A DNA stretch of 64,000 nucleotides from positions 496,001-560,000 of the forward strand of contig JBMORG010000010.1 of assembly GCA_049322355.1 (NCBI GenBank). The letters are read 5' to 3'. This DNA comes from 0-14-0-80-60-11 sp049322355 (GTDB lineage Bacteria > Desulfobacterota > Desulfobaccia > Desulfobaccales > 0-14-0-80-60-11). Below the pieces are notes generated by a model, which was given only the letters and a program-made list of their open reading frames with translations, did not search any database and was not told the DNA's origin. This document shows positions 51,292 through 58,835 of this stretch, piece by piece. Position numbers and translations under genes: made by a program. Numbering within the stretch: position 1 is the stretch's first letter; the number at the start of each line of letters is the position of its first letter.

Positions 51292-52527
51292 CTATCCTAA
51301 ACTTCGCCGCTCTGCCTGAGCAATGGCCTGCAATTTCCTGACTTCCCGCAGTTCGGCCTCGGTGTAGAGCAGGCGGGGTGGCGGGGCCTGGCCGGTCCGC
51401 ACTGCCTGGCGGGTGACCGCGGCCATCTCGTAAAATTCTTCCGGCGTGATATCCCGGCCGCCCAGGCCGCCGATGAAACTGGTGAGGATGGGGGCAGCTT
51501 TCTGTCCATAGAGGGCCGAGGCGAGTTCCGCAAACAGCACCCCGCCTTTGCCCATGGAGAGATTCTGATCGATGACCGCCACTCCCCGCTTGCCGGAAAG
51601 GATTTCCCTGAGACGAACTTCCGGAAAAGGCCTCAGCAGGCGCGGCCGCACCAGGCCGATTTTCACACCCGCCTCCCGCAGCCGGTCCACGGCCTCTTTG
51701 GCCTTGGTGGCAAAAGAGCCGATCATGAAAAAGGCCAGTTCGGCATCGTTTACCCGGTAGGCCTCCACCGCTGGATGTTTCCGCCCGAATTCCCGGGCGA
51801 ACTCCTCGGCCAGTTCGTCGTACGCCGCCAGGCCGTTTAAGGCTGCCAGGTGCATCTCATAACGGAAATAAGAATAAGGGGAGCCGCCCAGCACCGCCAC
51901 CGCCTGGCTCACGGGATGGCTGGCCCGGAACCGGATAGGCCCTGGGTCGAAGGGTGTTATAAAGCGCCGGACCGCTTCAGCCTCAGGGACTATCACCGGT
52001 TCCCTGGTAAAGGAGAGATAAAAGCCGTCCAGATTGACGATAACCGGCAAGTGCACCCGCTTGTCTTCCGCCAACCGGTAGGCGATCAGAACGCTGTCCA
52101 GGACCTCCTGGCAGGTGGCGCAGTGGATTTGCAGGAAGCCGCTGTCCCGGGCCGCCAGGATATCATTGTGGTCGGGCTCCAGGGTGATGGGGGCCGAGAG
52201 CCCCCGGGAGACATTGACCATTACAAAGGGTGCCCTCCACCCCGCTACGGTGTAGAGCATCTCCATGGCGTAAAGCAAGCCCTGGCTGGAGGTGGCGGTG
52301 AAGACCCGCACCCCGGTGGCGGCCGCGGCCCCGGCGGCAGTGAGCATGGAATGCTCGGATTCCAGTGTCACCATCCGGCAGTCCATTTCACCCCGGTCAA
52401 TCCAGTCGGCCAAGGTTTCGATGATCTCCGTCTGGGGGGTGATGGGGAAGGCCGGGACATAATCCACCTGCGCCAGCCGCACCGCCCAGGCCGCGGCGCC
52501 GTTGCCTGTAAGCAGGGATCGGGGCAT
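51292..52527 (-). CDS. porA: 2-oxoacid:ferredoxin oxidoreductase alpha subunit
   Basis: A 411-residue subunit with thiamine pyrimidine-binding domain I (VDYVPAFPITPQTEIIETLA, then LESEHSMLTAAGAAAATGVR and TATSSQGLLYAMEMLYTVAG) and the C-terminal domain II (EAYRVNDAELAFFMIGSFAT). It pairs with PorB in pyruvate or related oxoacid oxidation. AGGAGG six bases upstream of ATG 52527 fixes the start; the longer frame to 52605 is not used. It follows porGD through a repeat-rich 222-base spacer. Confidence 0.92.
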   Translation of the reverse strand: MPRSLLTGNGAAAWAVRLAQVDYVPAFPITPQTEIIETLADWIDRGEMDCRMVTLESEHSMLTAAGAAAATGVRVFTATSSQGLLYAMEMLYTVAGWRAPFVMVNVSRGLSAPITLEPDHNDILAARDSGFLQIHCATCQEVLDSVLIAYRLAEDKRVHLPVIVNLDGFYLSFTREPVIVPEAEAVRRFITPFDPGPIRFRASHPVSQAVAVLGGSPYSYFRYEMHLAALNGLAAYDELAEEFAREFGRKHPAVEAYRVNDAELAFFMIGSFATKAKEAVDRLREAGVKIGLVRPRLLRPFPEVRLREILSGKRGVAVIDQNLSMGKGGVLFAELASALYGQKAAPILTSFIGGLGGRDITPEEFYEMAAVTRQAVRTGQAPPPRLLYTEAELREVRKLQAIAQAERRSLG

Positions 52528-52559
52528 GATTGGCCTCCTGAGTTTTCTTGGGGGAGGGC

Positions 52560-52740
52560 CGGGGGATGGCAAATCCCCCGCCCTCTCCTCAATCTCCCCT
52601 CCCAACCCCTATAAGGAGGCCCGGGAAGGCCGGGCTTCAGCCCGAAATTCCCAATACCGATATTTTTTCCTATATGGGGTTGGGGGAGGGGGTTTGGGAG
52701 AGGGGGCAGGGGCTTTTGTCCCTGGCCCCCTCTCCCAATT
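52560..52740. repeat. Repeat-rich spacer between porGD and porA
   Basis: Contains CCCCTCCCAACCCCTATA (near 52596) and an approximate inverse (TATATGGGGTTGGGGGAGGG near 52672), and a strong hairpin at 52696-52736 (GGGAGAGGGGGCAGG against CCTGGCCCCCTCTCCC). Relative of the C/G-tract family at 8876. Could attenuate or process the por transcript. Confidence 0.6.
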
Positions 52741-52749
52741 ATTTTTACT

Positions 52750-53661
52750 TCACGCCGCTTCGTGCTCCGGGACGGCCCGGATGGCGTGGGCGGGGCAGTT
52801 GGCCACACAGATCAGACATCCTTTACAGTGCTCGTAATCAATCTCAGGGTAGCCTTCGGCGTTGACGCTGATGGTGCTGTCCGGACACAGGGTGCTGCAG
52901 ATCCAGGCGCAGCGGCGGCAATGGGAATAATCGATTACCGGCCTCACGGTGCGCCAGAGGCCCGTGGGCACCCGCTCGCTGGTAGCCGGGACGAAAATTG
53001 CGGGCGCCGAGAGGCCGGCATTCTCAAAGGACAGATCGACCCATTGGGGTGTTTCGTAGGCTCTTGCTGGGCTCTCCCCGCCCTCGGTGACGCAGCCTTG
53101 ATGTTCGGCCAAAAGATCGTAGGCCGGCAAAGCGTGCTCGAGATTTCTGGCAACGACGGCTTCCCCCAAGGGCGCAAGTTCTTCCTGGATAGCCTGGGCC
53201 AAAGAGTCCCGGGAAATAACCCCCACAAGCCGGGCGGCGGCCCCGGCGCCAGCGGTCCCGGCGAACTTGAATTCCAGGGAGTCTTCGGATTTGGCCGCGG
53301 CCGGCAAGGTCAGCACCAGCCCGGGATAGTTCAACCGTTCCCGCCAGACTTCTGGTTTTACGGAGGTGTTAATGAGCATCACCGTAGGTTCGGCAAACCC
53401 AGCAAGCACCCCGGCTGCCGGAATAGTGACCAGCGTCTCATCTGCCACCATAACCAGGTCCGGCCGGCGGATGACGCCACGTTCGTGGATCGGCTGCCGG
53501 GAGGCCCTGACATAGGCGAAGATAGGGGCGCCCCGCCGTTCTGCGCCATAGCGGGGCGCATCCTGGACTTCAAACCCTTCCAGGAAAAAAGCCCGTCCCA
53601 AAATTCTACTGGCGGTTTTCATACCCTGGCCGCCGCGGCCATGAAAGCGGATCCGGTACAT
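52750..53661 (-). CDS. 2-oxoacid:ferredoxin oxidoreductase gamma-delta fusion
   Basis: A 303-residue fusion. Residues 1-185 are the gamma subunit (YRIRFHGRGGQGMKTASRIL, DAPRYGAERRGAPIFAYVRA), and the last 60 a two-cluster ferredoxin (delta). Cluster 1 reads HCRRCAWICSTLCPD, i.e. CxxC-x3-C-x3-CP, one residue longer than the usual CxxCxxCxxxCP; cluster 2 is the standard HCKGCLICVANCP. The delta end relays electrons from PorB to ferredoxin. Gene order porGD-porA-[gap]-porB matches archaeal-type PFOR/VOR complexes. Adjacent to the amino-acid dehydrogenase. Confidence 0.88.
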   Translation of the reverse strand: MYRIRFHGRGGQGMKTASRILGRAFFLEGFEVQDAPRYGAERRGAPIFAYVRASRQPIHERGVIRRPDLVMVADETLVTIPAAGVLAGFAEPTVMLINTSVKPEVWRERLNYPGLVLTLPAAAKSEDSLEFKFAGTAGAGAAARLVGVISRDSLAQAIQEELAPLGEAVVARNLEHALPAYDLLAEHQGCVTEGGESPARAYETPQWVDLSFENAGLSAPAIFVPATSERVPTGLWRTVRPVIDYSHCRRCAWICSTLCPDSTISVNAEGYPEIDYEHCKGCLICVANCPAHAIRAVPEHEAA

Positions 53662-53688
53662 TTTGCATCCCTTGGTTTGCTTCGCCGA

Positions 53689-54801
53689 TCAAAAAATCGA
53701 CCAGCGTTTATAAGACATGGCTTTTTTCAGGCGACGGATAGCCAGATTAAAGGCTGCCTCCCGGGGTAAGATATTGTTTGCCCGCGACTCTTCCAACACC
53801 AAGCGGGTATTCTCCCGAACTTTTTCCGCAATTGCTTCGAAGACGTCGGCCCGACCTGCTCCCTGATATTCCATGGCGGCACAAATTACTCCACCGGCGT
53901 TGGCAATAAAATCCGGAACACAGAGAATCCCCCTCTCATGGAGACACTTTTCCGCCTCATGAGTGAGGGGGATATTAGCCCCTTCAATTATCAACTTTGC
54001 CTGGATGCGGGTGACGTTTTTCTCATTAATCACATCAGGGCGCGCTGCAGGAATCAAGATATCGCAAGGGCACTCAATGACCGCTTCCCGGTCAAGTTTC
54101 TTGCCATTGGGATAACAGACAATACTCTCACCCACTTCCTTTAACCTGCAAAGTTCATTCACATCCAGGCCATCTTCGCAGTAGATGGCCCCCCTGGAAT
54201 CCGCCGCACCCACTAGTATTGCGTTCTTTGAGGCTAGAAAACGGGCGGCGTGCTTGCCCACGGCACCGAACCCCTGAATCGCAATGCGGGCATTTGCGAT
54301 CCCAAAGTCGCAGTAATGTAAAGCGACTTCGGTAGCATGACAGAGTCCCCAGCCAGTGGCGCCGATTTCATCCAGGGGGATGCCGCCTATTTCAGCCGGC
54401 AAACCTACCACCCGACCGATTTCATCTTTAACCCAGGCCATGCATTGTTCATCGGTACCCATATCCGGCGCAAAGATGTATTCTTCCTCGTTTCGCAAGG
54501 AGCAGGCCAAAGCTCTGATCAGGCGTTCCTTTTCGGGCTTCGGCATATTGGGATCCCCATAAATCACTACCTTACCGCCTCCATGAGGCAGGCCTGCGGC
54601 GGCATTCTTCAGGGTCATGGCCCTGGCCAACCTAAAGCATTCCTCTGTGGTGACGTCCGGGGCCATACGGACACCGCCGAGAGCTGGCCCAATGGCCACA
54701 TTATCCACTACCAGGGCCGCCTTCAAGCCAATCACGGGCGCATATACCTGGATAATCTTGGCCGGCCCCAGCTCATCAGCGAATCTTGCAATATCAGACA
54801 T
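53689..54801 (-). CDS. Glu/Leu/Phe/Val dehydrogenase (leucine-dehydrogenase-like)
   Basis: A 370-residue NAD(P)-dependent amino-acid dehydrogenase. The catalytic Lys lies in MTLKNAAAGLPHGGGKVVIY, whose KNAAAGL...GGGK wording is nearer leucine/valine dehydrogenases than glutamate dehydrogenase, though DMGTDEQCMAWVKDE and GATGWGLCHATEVAL occur in both. The Rossmann motif is IQGFGAVGKHAARFL. It converts the amino acid to the 2-oxoacid, and with the por genes next to it (27-base gap) suggests amino-acid-derived 2-oxoacid oxidation. AAGGAA precedes ATG 54801. Confidence 0.85.
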   Translation of the reverse strand: MSDIARFADELGPAKIIQVYAPVIGLKAALVVDNVAIGPALGGVRMAPDVTTEECFRLARAMTLKNAAAGLPHGGGKVVIYGDPNMPKPEKERLIRALACSLRNEEEYIFAPDMGTDEQCMAWVKDEIGRVVGLPAEIGGIPLDEIGATGWGLCHATEVALHYCDFGIANARIAIQGFGAVGKHAARFLASKNAILVGAADSRGAIYCEDGLDVNELCRLKEVGESIVCYPNGKKLDREAVIECPCDILIPAARPDVINEKNVTRIQAKLIIEGANIPLTHEAEKCLHERGILCVPDFIANAGGVICAAMEYQGAGRADVFEAIAEKVRENTRLVLEESRANNILPREAAFNLAIRRLKKAMSYKRWSIF

Positions 54802-55129
54802 GATTAGATTCCTTCACTCCAGTTGCGATAAATCTGGCAAATGACGGCAACCTGACAAGTCAGAGGATTTTTTTCCTTTGCTTTCGAGTCATTGGTCGCC
54901 ATGCTTCCTCAGAATGACTGGCTAGGCGATCGTTGCCACGGCTTTATTGATGATTTTAAAGGAAACCTGATCTAAAGGGAATGGTCAGGCTATCGAGGTC
55001 TGGGTCAACTCTATGGGAAAATGCTCACCGGGTCAGGTTTTTTAAAAAAACCTGCAGTAATTGCAAGTCCACGGCCAAGTCAGGATATCCTTTGACTTCG
55101 CAGGGGTTTTTCCGTGTGTGACCCCCCGG
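54802..55129. other. Non-coding spacer, 328 bases
   Basis: Between lpxI and the dehydrogenase gene, which are on the same strand. No gene, tRNA or clear repeat seen. A poor inverted repeat with AAAAAACCTG near 55036 may be a terminator remnant for the envelope operon. Confidence 0.35.
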
Positions 55130-55939
55130 CTAACCGTCAAGTCCCCAGACCGCAATTTTGGCCCGGTTTGCGGCCGCCAGCATCTCGGGGCGGTTGAAGA
55201 TCAGGGTCTTGCGGGACTCCACGGCCAGCACCGCGGCCTTAACTTCTTGCATGGTGGCGATGGTGTCAAGCCCCACTGCAGGCACGTCAAACCTAAGATC
55301 CTGATCGGGCTTGCTCGCCTTGACCACCACCGCACCGGGACCGGCCAGGGCCCCTCCCCGGCGGATGGTCTCATCCGTGCCTTCGATGGTCTCCAGAGCC
55401 ACTACCACCTGGCGGCGCACCACCACGCACTGGCCGATGTCCAGCCGTCCCAATTCCTTGGCCACCTGAAAACCTAAGTTGATGTCCTCAAGTTCTTCTT
55501 TGTTGGGTGAGCGCCGGCTAAGTTTCCCGACACCGGCCAGAAGTTCATCCAAAAACAGGGTGGATGGAGCAATGGTGATACCTTCGGCCTCCATTTCTGC
55601 GGCCACGGCCCTGAGCAGCCGGTCGTCCCTACCGGCCCCGGCCCGGCGGACGACGTTTAAGGCCCGCCAGTCCGGACGAAATTCCTTAAAGAGTCGGCCC
55701 CGGCTGATGCCGCCGGCCATGACTGCCCGCTGCACTCCCGCGGCTTTAAAGATGCGGATGATTTTACCCAGTTGGCCCACATATATCCAGTGAAGTTCGT
55801 GAACCAGGGATTCCAGGGCCGGATCGGTCTCGCCCCGGTGGGCCACCGCGATGACTGCGGCGCCCTGTTGGCGGGCGGCCTGGGCGAACAGGAGGGGGAA
55901 CTGGCCCTTACCCGCGATTAAGCCGATGTTCTCGGACAT
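55130..55939 (-). CDS. lpxI: UDP-2,3-diacylglucosamine pyrophosphatase LpxI
   Basis: A 269-residue DUF1009 protein that hydrolyses UDP-2,3-diacylglucosamine to lipid X in lipid A synthesis, replacing LpxH. Signature: IGLIAGKGQFPLLFAQAARQ, AGVQRAVMAGGISRGRLF, GRDDRLLRAVAAEMEAEGIT and GAVVVKASKPDQDLRFDVPA. It overlaps the end of lpxA by 32 bases. The usual next gene lpxB is not downstream in this window. Confidence 0.92.
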   Translation of the reverse strand: MSENIGLIAGKGQFPLLFAQAARQQGAAVIAVAHRGETDPALESLVHELHWIYVGQLGKIIRIFKAAGVQRAVMAGGISRGRLFKEFRPDWRALNVVRRAGAGRDDRLLRAVAAEMEAEGITIAPSTLFLDELLAGVGKLSRRSPNKEELEDINLGFQVAKELGRLDIGQCVVVRRQVVVALETIEGTDETIRRGGALAGPGAVVVKASKPDQDLRFDVPAVGLDTIATMQEVKAAVLAVESRKTLIFNRPEMLAAANRAKIAVWGLDG

Positions 55940-56717
55940 CTGCCGGGAGCAGGCCCCGTTCCGAAGACTCCAAAAAAGCCAGGAGGTGCTGAATCTCAGG
56001 AGTCTGGGGCAATTCTTCTTTGATTCTGTTTATGGCTTCCTTCTGGTTTATTTCCGATAAAAACAGCAGTTCGTAGGCCTTTTTCAGGGGTTGGAGGGTA
56101 GTATCGTTAAAACCATGCCGCTTCAGCCCCACCAGGTTGAGACCCACCAGCTTGGCCCGGTTGCCCACTGCCATGGCGTAAGGCGGGACGTCCCGATGCA
56201 CTGCGGAACACCCGCCCACAAAGGCATGGCGGCCGATATGACAAAACTGGTGGACCGCCGAAAGCCCCCCCAGGATGGCGTAGTCCTCCACAATAATGTG
56301 GCCCCCCAGTGTGGCGGCGTTGGACATGATCACGCCGTTGCCTACCTGGCAATCGTGGGCCACGTGGGTATATGCCATTAACAGGTTGCCGTGGCCAATG
56401 CGAGTGACCCCGCCTCCTCCGGCCGTACCCCGGTGGAGTGTGGCAAACTCACGAATGGTATTGCCGTCGCCGATGATCAGTTGCGACTCTTCACCTTGAA
56501 ATTTCAAGTCCTGGGGAATTTCGCCGATGACTGCAAATTGGAAGATTTCGCACTTGCTACCGATGGTGGTGAGGTCGCGAATCACCACGTGTGGACCGAT
56601 ATGAGTGTCGTGGCCGATTTTCACCCGCCCTTGGATAATACTATAGGGTCCTACGGTGACTCCCTCACCCAGCTCAACAGTCTCATCCACCAGGGCGGTG
56701 GGGTGGATATGAGGCAT
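55908..56717 (-). CDS. lpxA: UDP-N-acetylglucosamine acyltransferase
   Basis: A 269-residue left-handed-beta-helix acyltransferase, first step of lipid A. Hexapeptide repeats (HIHPTALVDETVELGEGVTV, IGHDTHIGPHVVI) and the catalytic His in MAYTHVAHDCQVGNGVIMSN are present, as is the C-terminal helical domain. ATG 56717 (MPHIHPTAL) has GGAGGA spaced six bases and is preferred over ATG 56723, which overlaps the fabZ stop. It runs with fabZ and lpxD in one operon. Confidence 0.95.
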   Translation of the reverse strand: MPHIHPTALVDETVELGEGVTVGPYSIIQGRVKIGHDTHIGPHVVIRDLTTIGSKCEIFQFAVIGEIPQDLKFQGEESQLIIGDGNTIREFATLHRGTAGGGGVTRIGHGNLLMAYTHVAHDCQVGNGVIMSNAATLGGHIIVEDYAILGGLSAVHQFCHIGRHAFVGGCSAVHRDVPPYAMAVGNRAKLVGLNLVGLKRHGFNDTTLQPLKKAYELLFLSEINQKEAINRIKEELPQTPEIQHLLAFLESSERGLLPADVREHRLNRG

Positions 56718-56719
56718 GT

Positions 56720-57175
56720 TCATTCCTCCCCCTGACCCACTGCGGCCATGAGTTCCCCTTCAGCCACCAGGGTCTGGTCCACGAAGGCCTGGGCCTTCAT
56801 TTTCCAGAATTTCTTTCCCCCGCGCATGGATTCAACTTCAATGCGCAATTGATCTCCCGGAACTACTGGTTGGCGAAAGCGCATCTTGTCCAATCCCAGG
56901 AGGAAGAGGGAGGAGTTACCCAGGTGTTCCGGCAGGGAAAGGAGAGCCAGGATGCCCCCCACCTGGGCCATGGCCTCTGCGATGAGGACGCCGGGCATGA
57001 TGGGGCGGCCGGGGAAATGCCCCTGGAAAAAGGGCTCGTTGATGGTAACATTCTTCAGCCCCACGATCCGCTTGCCCAACTCCAGGCTGAGGATGCGGTC
57101 CACCAATAGAAAGGGGTAGCGGTGAGGGAGAATTTTTTGGATTTCTTCCAGACCCAAGGTCTGAGGCGAGGTCAT
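56720..57175 (-). CDS. fabZ: 3-hydroxyacyl-ACP dehydratase FabZ
   Basis: A 151-residue hot-dog fold dehydratase, with the catalytic His in ILPHRYPFLLVDRILSLE and Glu in HFPGRPIMPGVLIAEAMAQV. Supplies unsaturated acyl-ACP and shares the hydroxyacyl pool with LpxA/LpxD. The start ATG 57175 (MTSPQTLGLEEIQKIL) overlaps lpxD by ATGA; AGGAG is eight bases upstream. The longer frame to 57289 runs into lpxD and is not used. Confidence 0.94.
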   Translation of the reverse strand: MTSPQTLGLEEIQKILPHRYPFLLVDRILSLELGKRIVGLKNVTINEPFFQGHFPGRPIMPGVLIAEAMAQVGGILALLSLPEHLGNSSLFLLGLDKMRFRQPVVPGDQLRIEVESMRGGKKFWKMKAQAFVDQTLVAEGELMAAVGQGEE

Positions 57176-58215
57176 GATTCCGGCTCCTGCTTCAGTCTGG
57201 AGACAAGTTCTTGAACCCGTTGTTCCAACTGTTTCAATCTCTGATAGATGTCCGGGAGTTTGGGGATATGACCCATTTGCTGCAGCCACTCCCGGTGGGG
57301 CCGCGCCGGGGAACCCGATACTGTCTGACCCGCCGGGATAGAGTGGTTTACCCCGGATTGGGCCCCCACCTGGACTCCGTCTCCCAGTTCAAGATGACCG
57401 GCTATCCCCACCTGGCCTGCCAGGGCCACCCCTTTCCCCAGCTTGGTGGACCCGGACACTCCCACCTGGGCCACTAAAAAGGAATGCTCGCCCACATCCA
57501 CATTATGGGCCAGGTGAACCAGGTTGTCCATCTTGACGCCCCGGCCCACCCGGGTGGCTCCCAGGGCGCCCCGGTCGATGGTGCAGTTGGCCCCGATTTC
57601 CACGTCATCTTCGATGACCACTGTTCCCAATTGGGGGATCTTGACATGACCGGCCTCTCCGGGCACAAAACCGAAGCCGTCGGAGCCGATCACCGTGCCG
57701 CTGTGAATAATGCACCGGGCTCCCACCGCACACCGCTCCCGGATGGTGACGTTGGGATAGACCAGGGTGTCGGCGCCTATCCGGACCTCAGCGCCGATAA
57801 CGCAGCCGGGCATAAGGGTGACCCGGTCGCCCAGTTGGGTTCCGTCCCCGATAAAGACCAGGGGAGCAATGGAGACGTCCCGGCCCAGCGCCACTCCCTG
57901 GCCCAAAACGGCCTGCTCGCTGATACCTGGCCAACGGCGCACCGGGGGGGCAAACAGGGCCGCCACCCTGGCATAGGCCAAATAGGGGTGGGGCACAATG
58001 ATCAAGGGCCGGGGCAACTCGGCATATTCCCGAGAAACGATAAACGCCGCGGCCCGGCTTTGAGCCACCAGGCGGGCAAACCGCCTCTGAGCAATGAAGG
58101 TGATCTCCCGATCACCGGCCTGGTCTATGGGAGCAATGCCCTCAATGGTTAGATCGGCCGGCCCCTGGAGATCTCCTTCCAGGTAAACCGCCAGTTCGCC
58201 CAGGGTCCGTGTCAT
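57172..58215 (-). CDS. lpxD: UDP-3-O-(3-hydroxyacyl)glucosamine N-acyltransferase
   Basis: A 347-residue enzyme: N-terminal uridine-binding domain (IDQAGDREITFIAQRRFARL), then a left-handed beta-helix with the catalytic His in LVHLAHNVDVGEHSFLVAQV, and a C-terminal coiled coil (YQRLKQLEQRVQELVSRLKQ). Adds the N-linked acyl chain in lipid A. It overlaps fabZ by four bases and is downstream of ompH. Confidence 0.95.
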   Translation of the reverse strand: MTRTLGELAVYLEGDLQGPADLTIEGIAPIDQAGDREITFIAQRRFARLVAQSRAAAFIVSREYAELPRPLIIVPHPYLAYARVAALFAPPVRRWPGISEQAVLGQGVALGRDVSIAPLVFIGDGTQLGDRVTLMPGCVIGAEVRIGADTLVYPNVTIRERCAVGARCIIHSGTVIGSDGFGFVPGEAGHVKIPQLGTVVIEDDVEIGANCTIDRGALGATRVGRGVKMDNLVHLAHNVDVGEHSFLVAQVGVSGSTKLGKGVALAGQVGIAGHLELGDGVQVGAQSGVNHSIPAGQTVSGSPARPHREWLQQMGHIPKLPDIYQRLKQLEQRVQELVSRLKQEPES

Positions 58216-58246
58216 GAGCCTTTAGCGGCCGAAGCGATGGCGCACT

Positions 58247-58753
58247 TTAGAACTTGCTGCGCACCTTATCGGTGATGTCCAGCTTGGGGTCCATGAAGAG
58301 CAATCCGGAGTTGCGCTTGTCTAAAACCAGATCCAGCTTCATCTCCGCGGCCACGCCTTTCACCGCTGTCTCCAATTTTTGGAACAACGGTTGGAGTTCC
58401 TTTTCCTGGAACTGGGCCAACTGTTTTTCGGCATCGGCTCCCTGGCGTTGAAACTCCTGCATTTTCTTTTCCAGCTCTTCAGCCTTGCGCTTCCGGGCGT
58501 CTTCCTTCATCACGGAAGCCTGTTTCTGAAAATCCTCCACTTGCTTTGCCAGGTCCTGGCGCCTCTGGGCAAAGGGCTTGCCCAGTTCCTCGGATTTGCG
58601 CTTGATGCTCTCCTGGACCCGTTTCCCTTCGGCGGACTTGGAAACCACATCCATACCATCCACGACACCAACTTTGAAATCGGCTTGCGCCGCGGCCAGC
58701 GGCGTCAAAACCAAGGCTGCGGTTAATATGAGCCCCATACCCAATTTAGACAT
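58247..58753 (-). CDS. Periplasmic chaperone OmpH/Skp
   Basis: A 168-residue protein with a signal peptide (LGMGLILTAALVLTPLAAAQA) and a long helical coiled coil rich in Lys/Glu/Gln (FQKQASVMKEDARKRKAEEL) typical of OmpH/Skp. It holds unfolded outer-membrane proteins for BamA, encoded immediately upstream on the same strand. A strong AGGAGG precedes ATG 58753. Confidence 0.92.
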   Translation of the reverse strand: MSKLGMGLILTAALVLTPLAAAQADFKVGVVDGMDVVSKSAEGKRVQESIKRKSEELGKPFAQRRQDLAKQVEDFQKQASVMKEDARKRKAEELEKKMQEFQRQGADAEKQLAQFQEKELQPLFQKLETAVKGVAAEMKLDLVLDKRNSGLLFMDPKLDITDKVRSKF

Positions 58754-58835
58754 GCAATCCTCCTAAGTTTCTCTTACTAAAATTAATCTCCGGCGAATGT
58801 AATCCACCGGGAAGTTTTTCTCAAAGGTTTTTGGT

